The notes beneath the pieces were generated by a model. The model saw nothing but the letters and a program-made list of their open reading frames with translations, was not told the DNA's origin and did not search any database. Both the position numbers and the translations under genes were made by a program. From NCBI GenBank assembly GCA_003151235.1, contig PLWZ01000056.1, positions 1-64,000 of the forward strand: DNA of 64,000 nucleotides, given 5' to 3'. Each line of letters begins with the position of its first letter. Position 1 is the stretch's first letter. Shown piece after piece: positions 27,001 through 34,657 of this stretch. This DNA is from Acidimicrobiaceae bacterium. GTDB lineage: Bacteria; Actinomycetota; Acidimicrobiia; Acidimicrobiales; RAAP-2.

Positions 27001-27960
27001 GGTGTGGGCAGCCAGGAGTTCAAGGCCGGGACCCTCAGCATCGGCAGCCTGACGGCGTTCTTGTTGTATCTGACGCTCTTGTTCGCCCCGGTCCAGCAGC
27101 TCTCACAGGTCTTCGACACCTACCAGCAGGCGACCGCGGGTCTGCGCAAGATCGGCGGCGTCTTGAACACGCCGATCGACACGCCGGTGGCCGAGAACGC
27201 GATCACACCACAGCGCCTGACCGGCCGGATCGCCTTCAACGGCGTCCGATTCCACTACTCGGGGACCACCAACGAGGCGCTGGCCGGGGTCGACTTCGAG
27301 GTGGGCTCGGGCGAGACGGTCGCACTCGTCGGGGAGACCGGCGCCGGGAAGTCGACCGTCGTGAAGCTCATCGCCCGCTTCTACGATCCGACAGAGGGCA
27401 GGGTGACGGTGGACGGCCTCGAGCTGACGGGCCTCGAGCTCGGGGCGTACCGCCGCCAGCTCGGCTATGTGCCCCAGGAGCCCTTCCTCTTCCGGGGCAC
27501 TATCCGCGACAACATCGCCTACGGGCGATCGGAGGCCACCGACGCCGAGGTGGAAGCGGCCGCCCGCGACGTTGGTGCACACGACTTCATCGTCGGGGTC
27601 GGGGGTTACCTGAAGTCGGTCTCCGAGCGGGGACGGTCGCTCTCGATCGGACAGCGCCAGCTCCTGTGTCTCGCCCGCGCCCAGCTCGTCGACCCGGCCA
27701 TCTTGTTGCTCGACGAGGCCACGTCCAACCTCGACCTCAGCACCGAGGCCAAGGTCAACCGGGCCATGGGCGTCGTGGCCAGCGGGCGAACCACGATCCT
27801 CATCGCCCACCGCCTCCAGACGGCCCGACGGGCGGACCGGATCCTCGTCCTCGACGGCGGCCGGGTGGTCGAGACGGGGTCCCACGACGAGCTGGTCTCG
27901 CTCGGCGGCAGTTACGCCAGCATGTGGCGGGCCTTCGACGTGCAGCCAGAGGTGGTCTGA
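24070..27960 (+). CDS. Single-chain ABC exporter (TMD-NBD-TMD-NBD)
   Basis: A 1296-residue polypeptide holding two complete type IV exporter halves. Half 1: membrane domain about residues 50-330, Walker A GSSGSGKST near 403, signature LSGGQRQRITLARAL, Walker B LLLDDATSSID. Half 2: membrane domain about 740-1020, Walker A GETGAGKST near 1088, signature LSIGQRQLLCLARAQ, Walker B LLLDEATSNLD. A Gly/Met-rich linker (GGTGGMGGGGRGMGGGMRAG) joins them near 665-690. NBD1 has Asp in place of the catalytic Glu and NBD2 has a non-canonical signature, the pattern of heterodimeric exporters with one degenerate ATP site. Bacterial equivalents are usually two genes, so this looks like a fusion of such a pair. 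Substrate unknown. Confidence 0.95.
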   Translation: MQSIAGVTAPDPAANGSGGVAGGSGHRGTQTRPLGAEAGGWIRRLSPLWWAHRRVVAIALIASVVSSATLAITPYLQKVIIDSAILHHQDRIEPLLLLMGGVFLMQFIFSGIRRFSAGRVSWDIDYDLRNTVFGHLQGLDFARHDQLQTGQLVSRTNSDLVLIRSLLTQLPLVLANVLQFLLAVVIMVHLSLILTAVVVPLMPLMFLLAFRMRRVVYPSSWEMQARMAEMVGTVDDSVSGVRVVKGFGQEDRELSRVVGALGALYGSRMRNWRLRSRRTSTLQTIPALGQVAVLALGGWLVFDGRVTVGTLVAFFSYLTQLMSPSRQMAGVLVVAQQARAGAERVLELLDSLPDVVESPDAIELTSLDGRISFNNVSFGYLRSEPVLDGFDLQVSAGETVALVGSSGSGKSTVGLLLPRFYDVQQGSVQVDGIDVRDVTFDSLRRQIGVVFEDSFLFSDTVRSNIAYGRPDATDAQIEAAAKAAEAHRFVMDLPDGYDTIVGERGLLLSGGQRQRITLARALLTDPRVLLLDDATSSIDSRVEQEIHATLRRLMVGRTTILVAHRRSTLHLADRIVVLDGGKVVDSGTHIELMGRCPLYSDLLAGPGEDAEGEGVEPRVAATEEDTIVPITPAAWASEEVGGASLFQTTTSLTSSANGGTPGVATMGGTGGMGGGGRGMGGGMRAGLSAPPTPELLAAIDALPPVVDEPEPHLAEDSQKLRQPFRFTAFLRPFLPQLGVGVFLVVLDAAAGLVGPSFTGTSVNSVLLHHEESVLWLLSGIFFAVTMLDWADMWAETFWTGRTSERMLYSMRVRIFAHLQRLGMDFYDHEMTGRILTRMTSDVDTLSQLLQSGLLNALVYVVQFAGVIVILATRNTHLILLVLTVVPPLAIGTVWFRIQSTRAYDRQRDRISAVNADLQENISGVRVTQAFRRETHNNRTFLGLTAGYRDAGLRSLKVSSVYFTFATFMGNIAILIVLGVGSQEFKAGTLSIGSLTAFLLYLTLLFAPVQQLSQVFDTYQQATAGLRKIGGVLNTPIDTPVAENAITPQRLTGRIAFNGVRFHYSGTTNEALAGVDFEVGSGETVALVGETGAGKSTVVKLIARFYDPTEGRVTVDGLELTGLELGAYRRQLGYVPQEPFLFRGTIRDNIAYGRSEATDAEVEAAARDVGAHDFIVGVGGYLKSVSERGRSLSIGQRQLLCLARAQLVDPAILLLDEATSNLDLSTEAKVNRAMGVVASGRTTILIAHRLQTARRADRILVLDGGRVVETGSHDELVSLGGSYASMWRAFDVQPEVV

Positions 27961-27986
27961 GTCACCCTCGGCCAACCGATCGGTCG

Positions 27987-28003
27987 CCCGGCATTGCGCC
28001 GGG
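27987..28003. terminator. GC hairpin between convergent genes
   Basis: CCCGGC, a 5-base loop and GCCGGG form a perfect 6-bp stem in the 57-bp gap between the ABC exporter and the convergent methyltransferase. Its symmetrical position suggests a bidirectional terminator; no T-tract is present. Confidence 0.45.
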
Positions 28004-28017
28004 TGTAGCGGGTCCGA

Positions 28018-28593
28018 TCAGCGACGAGCGTTCGTGACGAGATCGACACCGCCGCGGCGAAGCTCCACCCGGTCACTGCGGATCTCCGAGAAGCCCCTGG
28101 ATGAAAGCAACGCCCCCAACTCCGACGCGCCCCAACAGGCGAAGAAGCGACCCCCGAAGTCGTCCCCGGGGCGTTCGTGGCCTTCGTAGGATCCTTCGAT
28201 CAGGGTGATCAGGAGCCTCCCTCCGGGTCGCAGCACGCGGAACGCCTCGCTCAGGGCGTCGCCCATCCGGGCCTTTGGCAGGTGGAGATAGGAGTGGCAG
28301 GCGAACGCGCCGGCCAGGACCCCGTCGCCGAACGGGAGGGCCTCGAGGTCCGCTCGAACGAGCGGGCGACCCTTCGCTCCGGCGAGGTTCAGCATCGCCG
28401 CGGTCGCGTCGATGCCGACGACCGGATCGCCGATCTCGTTCAGGTAGCGGCCCGGTCCGCACCCGAGGTCGGCAATGAGGCCATCTCCGACCCGGCCACG
28501 GAAGCGCACCCCGAGGCCGTTAGTCGCCTCACCCCTCCGTGCGACCCACTCGAGCGCGTTGTCCTCGTAGATGGCGATGGTCGCAGCATCCAT
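28018..28593 (-). CDS. Class I SAM-dependent methyltransferase
   Basis: A 191-residue methyltransferase. Motif I is IADLGCGPGRYL, motif II VGIDATAAML, and LPFGDGVLAGAFACHSYLHL with AFRVLRPGGRLLITL gives the UbiE/Methyltransf_11 pattern. Length is short but complete. No substrate hint from the neighbouring CoA-transferase gene 63 bp upstream. Confidence 0.9.
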   Translation of the reverse strand: MDAATIAIYEDNALEWVARRGEATNGLGVRFRGRVGDGLIADLGCGPGRYLNEIGDPVVGIDATAAMLNLAGAKGRPLVRADLEALPFGDGVLAGAFACHSYLHLPKARMGDALSEAFRVLRPGGRLLITLIEGSYEGHERPGDDFGGRFFACWGASELGALLSSRGFSEIRSDRVELRRGGVDLVTNARR

Positions 28594-28656
28594 CGTTCAA
28601 CAGTACCGAGCGCCCCGCTGGATCCCGCGGCCGTGGAGCGGGGCGAGAACACTCGC

Positions 28657-30072
28657 CTAGCGCGCCAACCAGGCCGGCTCGTGCGTCCCGCTCGGGGCGG
28701 GCGGCAGGTCCCATCGAGGCGCCGTCCCCGACATCGCGAGTGCCGGTGTCAGGAACGCGATGCGCCCGAAGCTCGGCGTATCCATCTCGTCGATGAAGGG
28801 GCCCAACTCCCCCGGCTCCGCGTGGTCCTTGTCGTTGTCATCCCCCAACCGCTGGTACCACATGCACGTCTGGGACAACGAGACCTGGACGTGCCACGAC
28901 CCACCCTCGGTGGCCCGCCTGGCCAACGCCATCATCGCCCCGTAGGCCGCGAAGAACCCCGTCGTGTAGTCGTTGACCGCTGCCGGCGCGAGGCGCGGCA
29001 CTCCCGCCGACGACGCCGTCCCCTCCCGGTAGGACATGCCGGACGCGGCCTGGCCCAGCTGTTCCCAACCCGGACGGTCGCTCCATGGCCCGACGTGCCC
29101 GTAGCAGTTCTCCGACACGCAAACGATGCCGGGGCGGAGCGCGGCGAGGGTCTCGGGTGCGAGCCCGCGTCGGGCCAGGGTGCCGAGCCGGTACCCCTGC
29201 GAAAAGACGTCCGCCTCTGCGATGAGGGACCGCATCGTCGCCGCCTGCTCGGGATCGTTCAGATCGAGGCTCGCCTGTCTCTTGCCGATGCCGGTCTCGA
29301 TGTCGAAGGGCCCGGCACGATCGAGGTGCGGCGCCGTCACGTGGAGGACGTCCGCCCCGTGCTCGGCGATGGTCTTGGCGCAGGTCGGACCGGCAAGGAC
29401 ACGCGTGAGGTCGACGACCCGCACGCCCGACGCCGGGCGGTCGCCTTCGGGAAGCGGCTCCGGGGGCGATTCGGCGATCTTCGTGATCCGGACGACCGGC
29501 CAATCCGCGATCGCCATGCCCTGGGGGTGCTTCGCCCATTCTTCCTTCGACATGACGACACCGCCGCACACTTTCCGGGCGATGAACGCATCCTCGAGCT
29601 CGAACGCGTCCCGATCGGCGACGGCTGCGACCACTTCGTCGTGCGATGCATCCGGACCGAGTCCGAGGATGTCGAGGACCGTTGGGCCATCGTTGAAGGA
29701 GGAGTGCAACTGCACGTGTCGACCGTCGCGGGTGGCTGCGATGCCCCCGACGACGCGCTCGGCGAGCAACCGGTTGGCCGAAGGGCCTTGTTCGCGTTCT
29801 AGGAGCCGGAGGTGGGCGTAGGAGGTGAGCGCGGCTGCGGCGTGACGGGCGTCGACGGTCAGTTCTTGGGGCCGGCCGGTACGGGTCCGGCACATCTCGC
29901 CGGCGGCGACGCCGGTGAGAAGCCGGGCGACCGCGGCGCCGTTGCCGAGATGGTGCGGTGATCGAAGGATCGGGTCCTCTCCGACGACCTCGTACTCGAC
30001 ATCGGTCGGGAGCTCGAGGCCGGCCAGGCGAACCGCTTGCTCGACGGCAGTGCGATCCATCCCGGCCCCCAA
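28657..30072 (-). CDS. Family III CoA transferase-like protein (second copy)
   Basis: A 471-residue CaiB/BaiF-type protein. An N-terminal extension of about 215 residues (GEMCRTRTGRPQELTVDARH, RHVQLHSSFNDGPTVLDILG) precedes the conserved core GVRVVDLTRVLAGPTCAKTI and RQASLDLNDPEQ, and the C-terminal domain is shortened. This two-part layout occurs in a subgroup annotated as CoA transferases. An alternative ATG four codons in (30060) is possible. It is not closely similar to the copy at 13656. Substrate unknown. Confidence 0.85.
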   Translation of the reverse strand: MGAGMDRTAVEQAVRLAGLELPTDVEYEVVGEDPILRSPHHLGNGAAVARLLTGVAAGEMCRTRTGRPQELTVDARHAAAALTSYAHLRLLEREQGPSANRLLAERVVGGIAATRDGRHVQLHSSFNDGPTVLDILGLGPDASHDEVVAAVADRDAFELEDAFIARKVCGGVVMSKEEWAKHPQGMAIADWPVVRITKIAESPPEPLPEGDRPASGVRVVDLTRVLAGPTCAKTIAEHGADVLHVTAPHLDRAGPFDIETGIGKRQASLDLNDPEQAATMRSLIAEADVFSQGYRLGTLARRGLAPETLAALRPGIVCVSENCYGHVGPWSDRPGWEQLGQAASGMSYREGTASSAGVPRLAPAAVNDYTTGFFAAYGAMMALARRATEGGSWHVQVSLSQTCMWYQRLGDDNDKDHAEPGELGPFIDEMDTPSFGRIAFLTPALAMSGTAPRWDLPPAPSGTHEPAWLAR

Positions 30073-30167
30073 TCCTCGGTTTCGCGGAGGTTACCGCGAC
30101 GGTTGAGGTGCCCGGCTGGCCCGAATCGAGCTGTCAACGCTTCGCTGACAATTCGGGGTCGAACGGC

Positions 30168-31316
30168 TCAGTCAGCGGAGCCGTCGCCCCTGACCATCAC
30201 CGCCTCACCGGCGCCACCGTCGAGCATGGACGCGGTCGCCCACCTGGACTCGACCTTGCTGATCCTCCAGTAACAGAGCGCAACGGCCCAGACCACGACA
30301 AAGAGGCCGGCGATCGCAAACCCGGCCCGGTTGATGTCGAAGTTGGACATGAAGTCCCAGAAGCCGCCGTGGATATGGAGCTCGTCGGAGATGAGACCGA
30401 AGATCTCGATGGTGCCGATCAGGAACGCGACCGCGATCGAAAGACCGGTGATGACCAGGTTGTAATAGACCTTGCGGACCGGGCGGGCGAACGCCCACCC
30501 GTAGGCGAAGTTCATGAAGCACCCATCGATGGTGTCGAAGAGGGTCATCCCGCCGGCGAACAACAGCGGCAGCGACAGCACCGCGAACCACGGCAGGCCC
30601 TCGGTGGCGGCGGTGGCGGTCGCCGCCAGCAGCAGGACCTCGGTCGCGGTGTCGAAACCGATGCCGAACACGAGGCCGACGAAGTACATGTGCCAGGTCT
30701 TCGTGATCGAACGCATGAAGCGCCCGAAGAAACGCCACATCAGCCCGCGGGCCTGGAGCTGGCGTTCCAGCTCCTCCTCGTCGAACAGGCCCTGGCGCAT
30801 CCCCCGGAACACCTTGAAGATCCCGGCCAGCACCACCAGGTTCAGCGCCGCGATCAGGTACAAGAACGTGGCGGCGAGGGACGTGCCGACGACTCCGCCC
30901 AAGGTCTCGAAGCCGGACGTGGGCGTCACCACCGCGCCGAAGACCGCCCTCGCAGCGATGGACAGCCCAACGGCCACCACCATGATGATCGAGGAGTGCC
31001 CGAGCGCGAAGAAGAACCCGGTCCCGAGCGGTCGCCGCCCGTCCGCCATCAACTTTCGGGTGGTGTTATCGATCGCAGAGATGTGATCGGCGTCGAAGGC
31101 GTGCCGGGCTCCGAGCGTCCATGCGGTGAGGGCGACACCGACGCCGAGCCCGAGGCCTTTGAACCTGAAGTGATGGGGGGCGATCGCGAAGATGAAGATC
31201 GTCCAGCCGGCGACGTTGAGCGCCAGGACCGCGATGGCCATGGCCCCGAATCGGCCCCACTCGCGCCGGGTGAGCGCCGCCCGGACCCGTCCGACTCGCC
31301 TGACCAGGCTTTCCAT
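30168..31316 (-). CDS. NiCoT nickel/cobalt permease, second copy (probable cobalt importer)
   Basis: A 382-residue HoxN/NixA-family permease with the signature RHAFDADHISAIDNTTRKLM and GFDTATEVLLL. It is the same length as the copy at 17203 and clearly paralogous. The leader contains a cobalamin riboswitch and an SD-masking hairpin, so synthesis is probably shut off when B12 is sufficient, identifying cobalt as the physiological ion. ATG at 31316 with GGAGG at 31324-31328. Confidence 0.95.
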   Translation of the reverse strand: MESLVRRVGRVRAALTRREWGRFGAMAIAVLALNVAGWTIFIFAIAPHHFRFKGLGLGVGVALTAWTLGARHAFDADHISAIDNTTRKLMADGRRPLGTGFFFALGHSSIIMVVAVGLSIAARAVFGAVVTPTSGFETLGGVVGTSLAATFLYLIAALNLVVLAGIFKVFRGMRQGLFDEEELERQLQARGLMWRFFGRFMRSITKTWHMYFVGLVFGIGFDTATEVLLLAATATAATEGLPWFAVLSLPLLFAGGMTLFDTIDGCFMNFAYGWAFARPVRKVYYNLVITGLSIAVAFLIGTIEIFGLISDELHIHGGFWDFMSNFDINRAGFAIAGLFVVVWAVALCYWRISKVESRWATASMLDGGAGEAVMVRGDGSAD

Positions 31317-31322
31317 TGTTCA

Positions 31323-31342
31323 TCCTCCTGGTAAGCGGAGGA
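31323..31342 (-). promoter_or_regulatory. Ribosome-binding-site sequestering hairpin
   Basis: On the minus strand TCCTCC (31342-31337) is complementary to GGAGGA (31328-31323), separated by an 8-base loop. The second arm contains the SD of the NiCoT gene. This stem would hide the RBS and is the expected expression platform for the riboswitch just upstream. Confidence 0.7.
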
Positions 31343-31384
31343 CGAAGAGTGTTCCTGCGAGGTCCGACGAGTCTCCTCACACGA

Positions 31385-31560
31385 ACCGCCCTTCCTCCGA
31401 GGACTGGCTTCGCGGCACAGTTCAGGCGACCGGACTCGTCCCTTCGAGAGGGCTTCACCGTTGCGGGACAGCGCCGGGATCTCACCGGACTTCGCTGCAA
31501 CTGGACCACCGCGACCTTCGACCGCGGCGAGGCCAATGTAGGTGTCTGGCCCCGGACGGT
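31385..31560 (-). ncRNA. Cobalamin (adenosylcobalamin-type) riboswitch
   Basis: The minus strand at 31492-31455 reads AAGTCCGGTGAGATCCCGGC then GCTGTCCCGCAACGGTGA, matching the conserved core of B12 riboswitches (GGTGNNANTCCGG... and the CCCGCNACTGTGA-like element). CCTACATTGGCC upstream resembles the leading P2 arm, and GCGAAGCCAG near 31413-31404 the distal B12-box. Boundaries are approximate. It is located 70-240 bases before the second NiCoT start, as expected for B12-regulated cobalt uptake. Confidence 0.85.
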
Positions 31561-31568
31561 CAATCCGC

Positions 31569-31799
31569 TCACCGAGTCCAGAACGAACGCAGCTCCCGGT
31601 TGAACTCGCGAGGACACTCCAAAGGAAAGAACAGCTTGGCGTCGGGGAGCTCCACCACCCCGACGTCGAAGAACTCGTCGCCGGTCCCCACACGATCAAC
31701 GTCCGTCGGTGCATCGGCTCGTGATGCGGATGTTTCGAGACGTTTGCGCAGCGCGACGCAAGCGGCTGACCCGGTTCGTCGAGGTTCGAGCCGAGTCAC
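31569..31799 (-). CDS. Hypothetical small protein, uncertain
   Basis: A 76-codon frame upstream of the riboswitch. The second half (GDEFFDVGVVELPDAKLFFP, then FNRELRSFWTR) has consistent GC-rich third positions and looks protein-like; the first half is Arg/Ala-rich and weak. No family recognised. It could be a real short gene or the remnant of a longer one. Confidence 0.3.
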   Translation of the reverse strand: MTRLEPRRTGSAACVALRKRLETSASRADAPTDVDRVGTGDEFFDVGVVELPDAKLFFPLECPREFNRELRSFWTR

Positions 31800-31886
31800 A
31801 TGACGGCCGAGGGTTGACCGGCCTCACCGTGGCTGACGCCCTGGGAGCCGGCCAAGGCCGCCGTGCCTAGAGCGCGGCGTGGTCGG

Positions 31887-32588
31887 TCAGTGAGCCGTGT
31901 CCGGCGCCGACTCGCTGGCTGGCCGGACCCGAGCGAACCCGATTGCCACCAGACCGACGATCGCCGCGGCGATCGCGATAACCGGCGTCACCGACACCTG
32001 GAGCAGTGCGGCCCCGATCGCAGCGCCGGCGAACATCGTCACCACCGAGCCGAAGCGCCGATGCGGCTTCGCCCCCGGCCCGCCGGCGATGAAGCCGTCG
32101 GCGGCGAGCCCGGTGAGGGTGAGGGTCAACACTGTCGTCGTGAGGTCCGGGACACTGAGGCGCCGCACGGTGCTGTTCTGGATCCCGAGCGCGGCCGCCA
32201 GCACGGCGATCGTCGCGTACCGGGCGTCGCCGCGGTACGCCGCGACCGCGAGGCCGGTGAGCAGCGCGACCACGCCCAAGACCGTCGCCTCGATGCCGAA
32301 CGCGACGACCAGCCACCGGCGCGGCGGCCCGGCCAGCTGCACGGCCAATCGACCCCCGGCGAGAGCGCCGACGACGAAGCCGAGCAGGGCCGTGATCGAC
32401 GCGAGCGCGGACAGCCCGGAGTGCGGGCTCAGGCTGAAGCCCAAGAACACCACGTTGCCGGTCATGTTGGCGACGAAGACGCGACCGAGGCGCAGGTAGC
32501 TGGCCGCGTCGACCAGGCCGGTCACCGCGGTGAGCGACAGCAACAGCGTGACCGTCCAGCGGCGGCTGATCGGGGACTCGGGCGTCAC
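31887..32588 (-). CDS. DUF1275 (YoaK-type) membrane protein
   Basis: A roughly 233-residue six-helix membrane protein. The opening LLLSLTAVTGLVDAASYLRL, then VFVANMTGNVVFLG is the DUF1275 signature. Hydrophobic segments follow at regular spacing. The GTG at 32588 is used; an ATG at 32621 would add 11 residues with two cysteines. Function of the family is unknown. Confidence 0.88.
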   Translation of the reverse strand: MTPESPISRRWTVTLLLSLTAVTGLVDAASYLRLGRVFVANMTGNVVFLGFSLSPHSGLSALASITALLGFVVGALAGGRLAVQLAGPPRRWLVVAFGIEATVLGVVALLTGLAVAAYRGDARYATIAVLAAALGIQNSTVRRLSVPDLTTTVLTLTLTGLAADGFIAGGPGAKPHRRFGSVVTMFAGAAIGAALLQVSVTPVIAIAAAIVGLVAIGFARVRPASESAPDTAH

Positions 32589-32689
32589 GGGACGAACCTC
32601 CGTCCAGCAGCCGCACGCCAATGGTGCCCGTCGTGAAGTCCCCAGGGTCTGACGGCCGCGAGCCTACGGCGGGCGGCCGTCCCGGTCGC

Positions 32690-33160
32690 TCAGCCCGAGG
32701 CGAGTTGCGCGAAGCGCGTCAGGCCGACGATCCAACCCTCCGGCGAACCGACCCCGTCGCGCATGTTCTGCCAACCCTCGCCGTGGCGGTCGAGGTGGCG
32801 ATGCTCGAGTTCGACCCGGGTCCGCTCGGGGCCCTCGGCGACGAAACGCACCTCAACCTCGCTCGTCTTGTCCAGATCCTCCTGGATCTTCCATTCCAAG
32901 GAGATGTCCCAGGAGAAGACCACGCGGGTCGGCGGCTCGTAGGCGAGGACGCGGGCCCACCGGCACTCGCTGCCGTCGACGCCCCGGTCGAGGACGTGCC
33001 CGCCCACCCGCGGCTCGAAGACCATGTCGGCCAGCTGGGCCTCCAGCACGTGGTGCTCGGGTGGCCACCAGCTGGCGATGTCCTCCGTGAAGACCTTGAA
33101 GGCGTGGTCGATCGCCGCCTCGACGACCACCGACGCACTGACCGCTGTTTCCGTGTCCAT
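32690..33160 (-). CDS. SRPBCC/AHSA1-domain protein (first copy)
   Basis: A 156-residue START-like hydrophobic-cavity protein: VVVEAAIDHAFKVFTEDIAS at the start and GWQNMRDGVGSPEGW in the last helix are typical of the AHSA1 branch. It starts 3 bp after the stop of an ArsR gene. ArsR-SRPBCC pairs are common in actinobacteria; the pair probably senses or binds an unknown ligand. Confidence 0.88.
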   Translation of the reverse strand: MDTETAVSASVVVEAAIDHAFKVFTEDIASWWPPEHHVLEAQLADMVFEPRVGGHVLDRGVDGSECRWARVLAYEPPTRVVFSWDISLEWKIQEDLDKTSEVEVRFVAEGPERTRVELEHRHLDRHGEGWQNMRDGVGSPEGWIVGLTRFAQLASG

Positions 33161-33163
33161 CTC

Positions 33164-33478
33164 TCAATCTCCTCGACTCTTCTTCTCGACAGACGCCTTG
33201 AAGCCCGCCAAGGCGCGGTTCCAGAACCGATCCAGGTAGTCGCGCAGCGCGCCCACCCCGTCGGGTTCCAGCCGATAGATCCGACGACTGCCCTCGGACC
33301 GGTCGACCACCAGCCCGGCCTCTTTCAGCACCTTCAGATGCTGGGAGACGGCCGGCCGGCTCACCGGCAGCCCGACGGCGAGCTCACCGACCGCCGAAGG
33401 TCGGGCCGCGATGCGCTCGAAGATCGTCCGCCTGGTCGGGTCGCCCAGTGCCGTCAGCACGTCGGAGTAGTTAGCCAT
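33164..33478 (-). CDS. ArsR-family regulator paired with SRPBCC protein
   Basis: A 104-residue winged-helix regulator (LTALGDPTRRTIFERIAARP, GLPVSRPAVSQHLKVLKEAG, GSRRIYRLEPDG). No metal-site cysteines, so it belongs to the SdpR-like non-metal group. Its ATG is only 8 bp from the end of the IS1595-type element, so its native promoter has been replaced or lies inside the element's terminal repeat; two TACGGTAA copies 13 bp apart (33483 and 33496) there could serve as its operator. Confidence 0.9.
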   Translation of the reverse strand: MANYSDVLTALGDPTRRTIFERIAARPSAVGELAVGLPVSRPAVSQHLKVLKEAGLVVDRSEGSRRIYRLEPDGVGALRDYLDRFWNRALAGFKASVEKKSRGD

Positions 33479-33486
33479 TACTTACG

Positions 33487-33521
33487 GTAAGCATATACGG
33501 TAACTGTACCTTGACTGCATA
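33487..33521. repeat. Left terminal inverted repeat
   Basis: Begins GTAAGCATATACGGTAACTG and ends TGCATA. Aligned against the reverse complement of the right end without gaps it gives 28 of 35 identities. It contains two TACGGTAA-like subrepeats, possible transposase sites. Confidence 0.8.
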
Positions 33522-33539
33522 GGTCCAGCGTGTTACCAT
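33511..33539 (+). promoter_or_regulatory. Transposase promoter (leaderless)
   Basis: TTGACT at 33511-33516, a 17-bp spacer and TACCAT at 33534-33539. The ATG of the transposase at 33546 begins six bases after the -10 box, where transcription would start, and no SD is visible, so the mRNA is probably leaderless. The -35 box is inside the inverted repeat. Confidence 0.65.
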
Positions 33540-33545
33540 TGTTTT

Positions 33546-34514
33546 ATGGCTCCCGGAAACCGCAAGGCCCCTACCAGGGCAAAGTCGTCGGAATCGGACT
33601 TCTCGATCATGGAATTCGCTCGTTTGTTCCCCGACGACGAGACCTGCCTGCGGTACCTCTGGAACGCCCGTTACAACCTGGGCGGCGACGAGGCCCATTG
33701 CCAGCGGTGCGAGGAAATCCGGCTGTTCAGGCGGTATGAGGGCAAGCAGCAACGCCAAGCCTGGACCTGCACGGCTTGTGGCTGGCAGGTGTACCCGACA
33801 GCGGGGACGATCTTCCACAAGTCCTCGACAGCCCTTCAGCTTTGGTTCCACGCCATGTACCTCATGACCAGCACTCGTTGTGGCATTTCTGCCAAGCAGT
33901 TGGAGCGAGAGCTGGGCGTCACCTACAAGACGGCCTGGCGCATGTTCACGCTGATCCGTAACGAGCTGATGACCCAGGACCACGACGAGCCGTTGGGTGG
34001 CGTGGTCGAAATGGACGAGACCTACGTCGGTGGCAAGCCGCGGGCAGACGACCGCCGGGCCTTTGCCGCTTCTCCCAACGCACGGTCGGCCGCGTCGAAG
34101 TGGGGAATCGAGAACAAGGTCCAGGTGTTCGGCGCAGTCGAGCGCAAGGGCCGCGTCACGGCGCACGTCATCCCGAGCAGGCAAAAGACGACTCTCATGG
34201 CCCACGTCGCACGTCGGGTGGAATCGACCGCGGTTGTCCACACCGACACGGCCCACGTCTACGGGGCACTGGCTCAGGAGCACCACACCGTCAATCACCA
34301 CGAAAAGGTGTTCGTGTCGGGCGACGTGCACACTCAGACCATCGATGGCTTTTGGTCCCTGGTGAAGCGAGGCATCGGGGGCACGCATCACGCGGTCTCC
34401 CCGAAGTGGCTACAGGGGTACCTGAACGAGTACGTCTGGCGGTACAACCACCGCGACGACGGTCGGGCGATGTTTGCCCTGCTACTTCTTCGGTCTGCGA
34501 ACCCGGTTCGTTGA
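33546..34514 (+). CDS. IS1595-family (ISXO2-like) transposase
   Basis: A 322-residue transposase. An N-terminal zinc ribbon (HCQRCEEI ... WTCTACG) is followed by the catalytic domain: first acid in EMDETYVGGKPRA, second in VVHTDTAHVYG, and the terminal motif TIDGFWSLVKRGIGGTHH, with LNEYVWRYNHRDD closing the fold. The third acid, usually Glu in this block, is Asp here, so activity may be reduced. The frame is full length and undamaged. Confidence 0.93.
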   Translation: MAPGNRKAPTRAKSSESDFSIMEFARLFPDDETCLRYLWNARYNLGGDEAHCQRCEEIRLFRRYEGKQQRQAWTCTACGWQVYPTAGTIFHKSSTALQLWFHAMYLMTSTRCGISAKQLERELGVTYKTAWRMFTLIRNELMTQDHDEPLGGVVEMDETYVGGKPRADDRRAFAASPNARSAASKWGIENKVQVFGAVERKGRVTAHVIPSRQKTTLMAHVARRVESTAVVHTDTAHVYGALAQEHHTVNHHEKVFVSGDVHTQTIDGFWSLVKRGIGGTHHAVSPKWLQGYLNEYVWRYNHRDDGRAMFALLLLRSANPVR

Positions 34515-34657
34515 GGGGCGCTTCCGTGGCTTGGCAACTTTGTCCAGGTCACGGAACACTTCTTCCCGTGTCGGGATGGGTATTTCGTAGCCCTTCTCGG
34601 TGTGCTGCGTCGGACGTTCGTCCGGTTCGTCTGGCATCTGACTCCCAAGGCTAGATC

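Noticed and set aside
28177-29802. 541-codon plus-strand frame
   Set aside because: Antisense to the methyltransferase and CoA-transferase genes, which have clear family motifs.
31860-32636. Plus-strand frame opposite the DUF1275 gene
   Set aside because: Arg/Gly/Asp-rich antisense frame; the minus strand has the recognisable DUF1275 signature and membrane segments.
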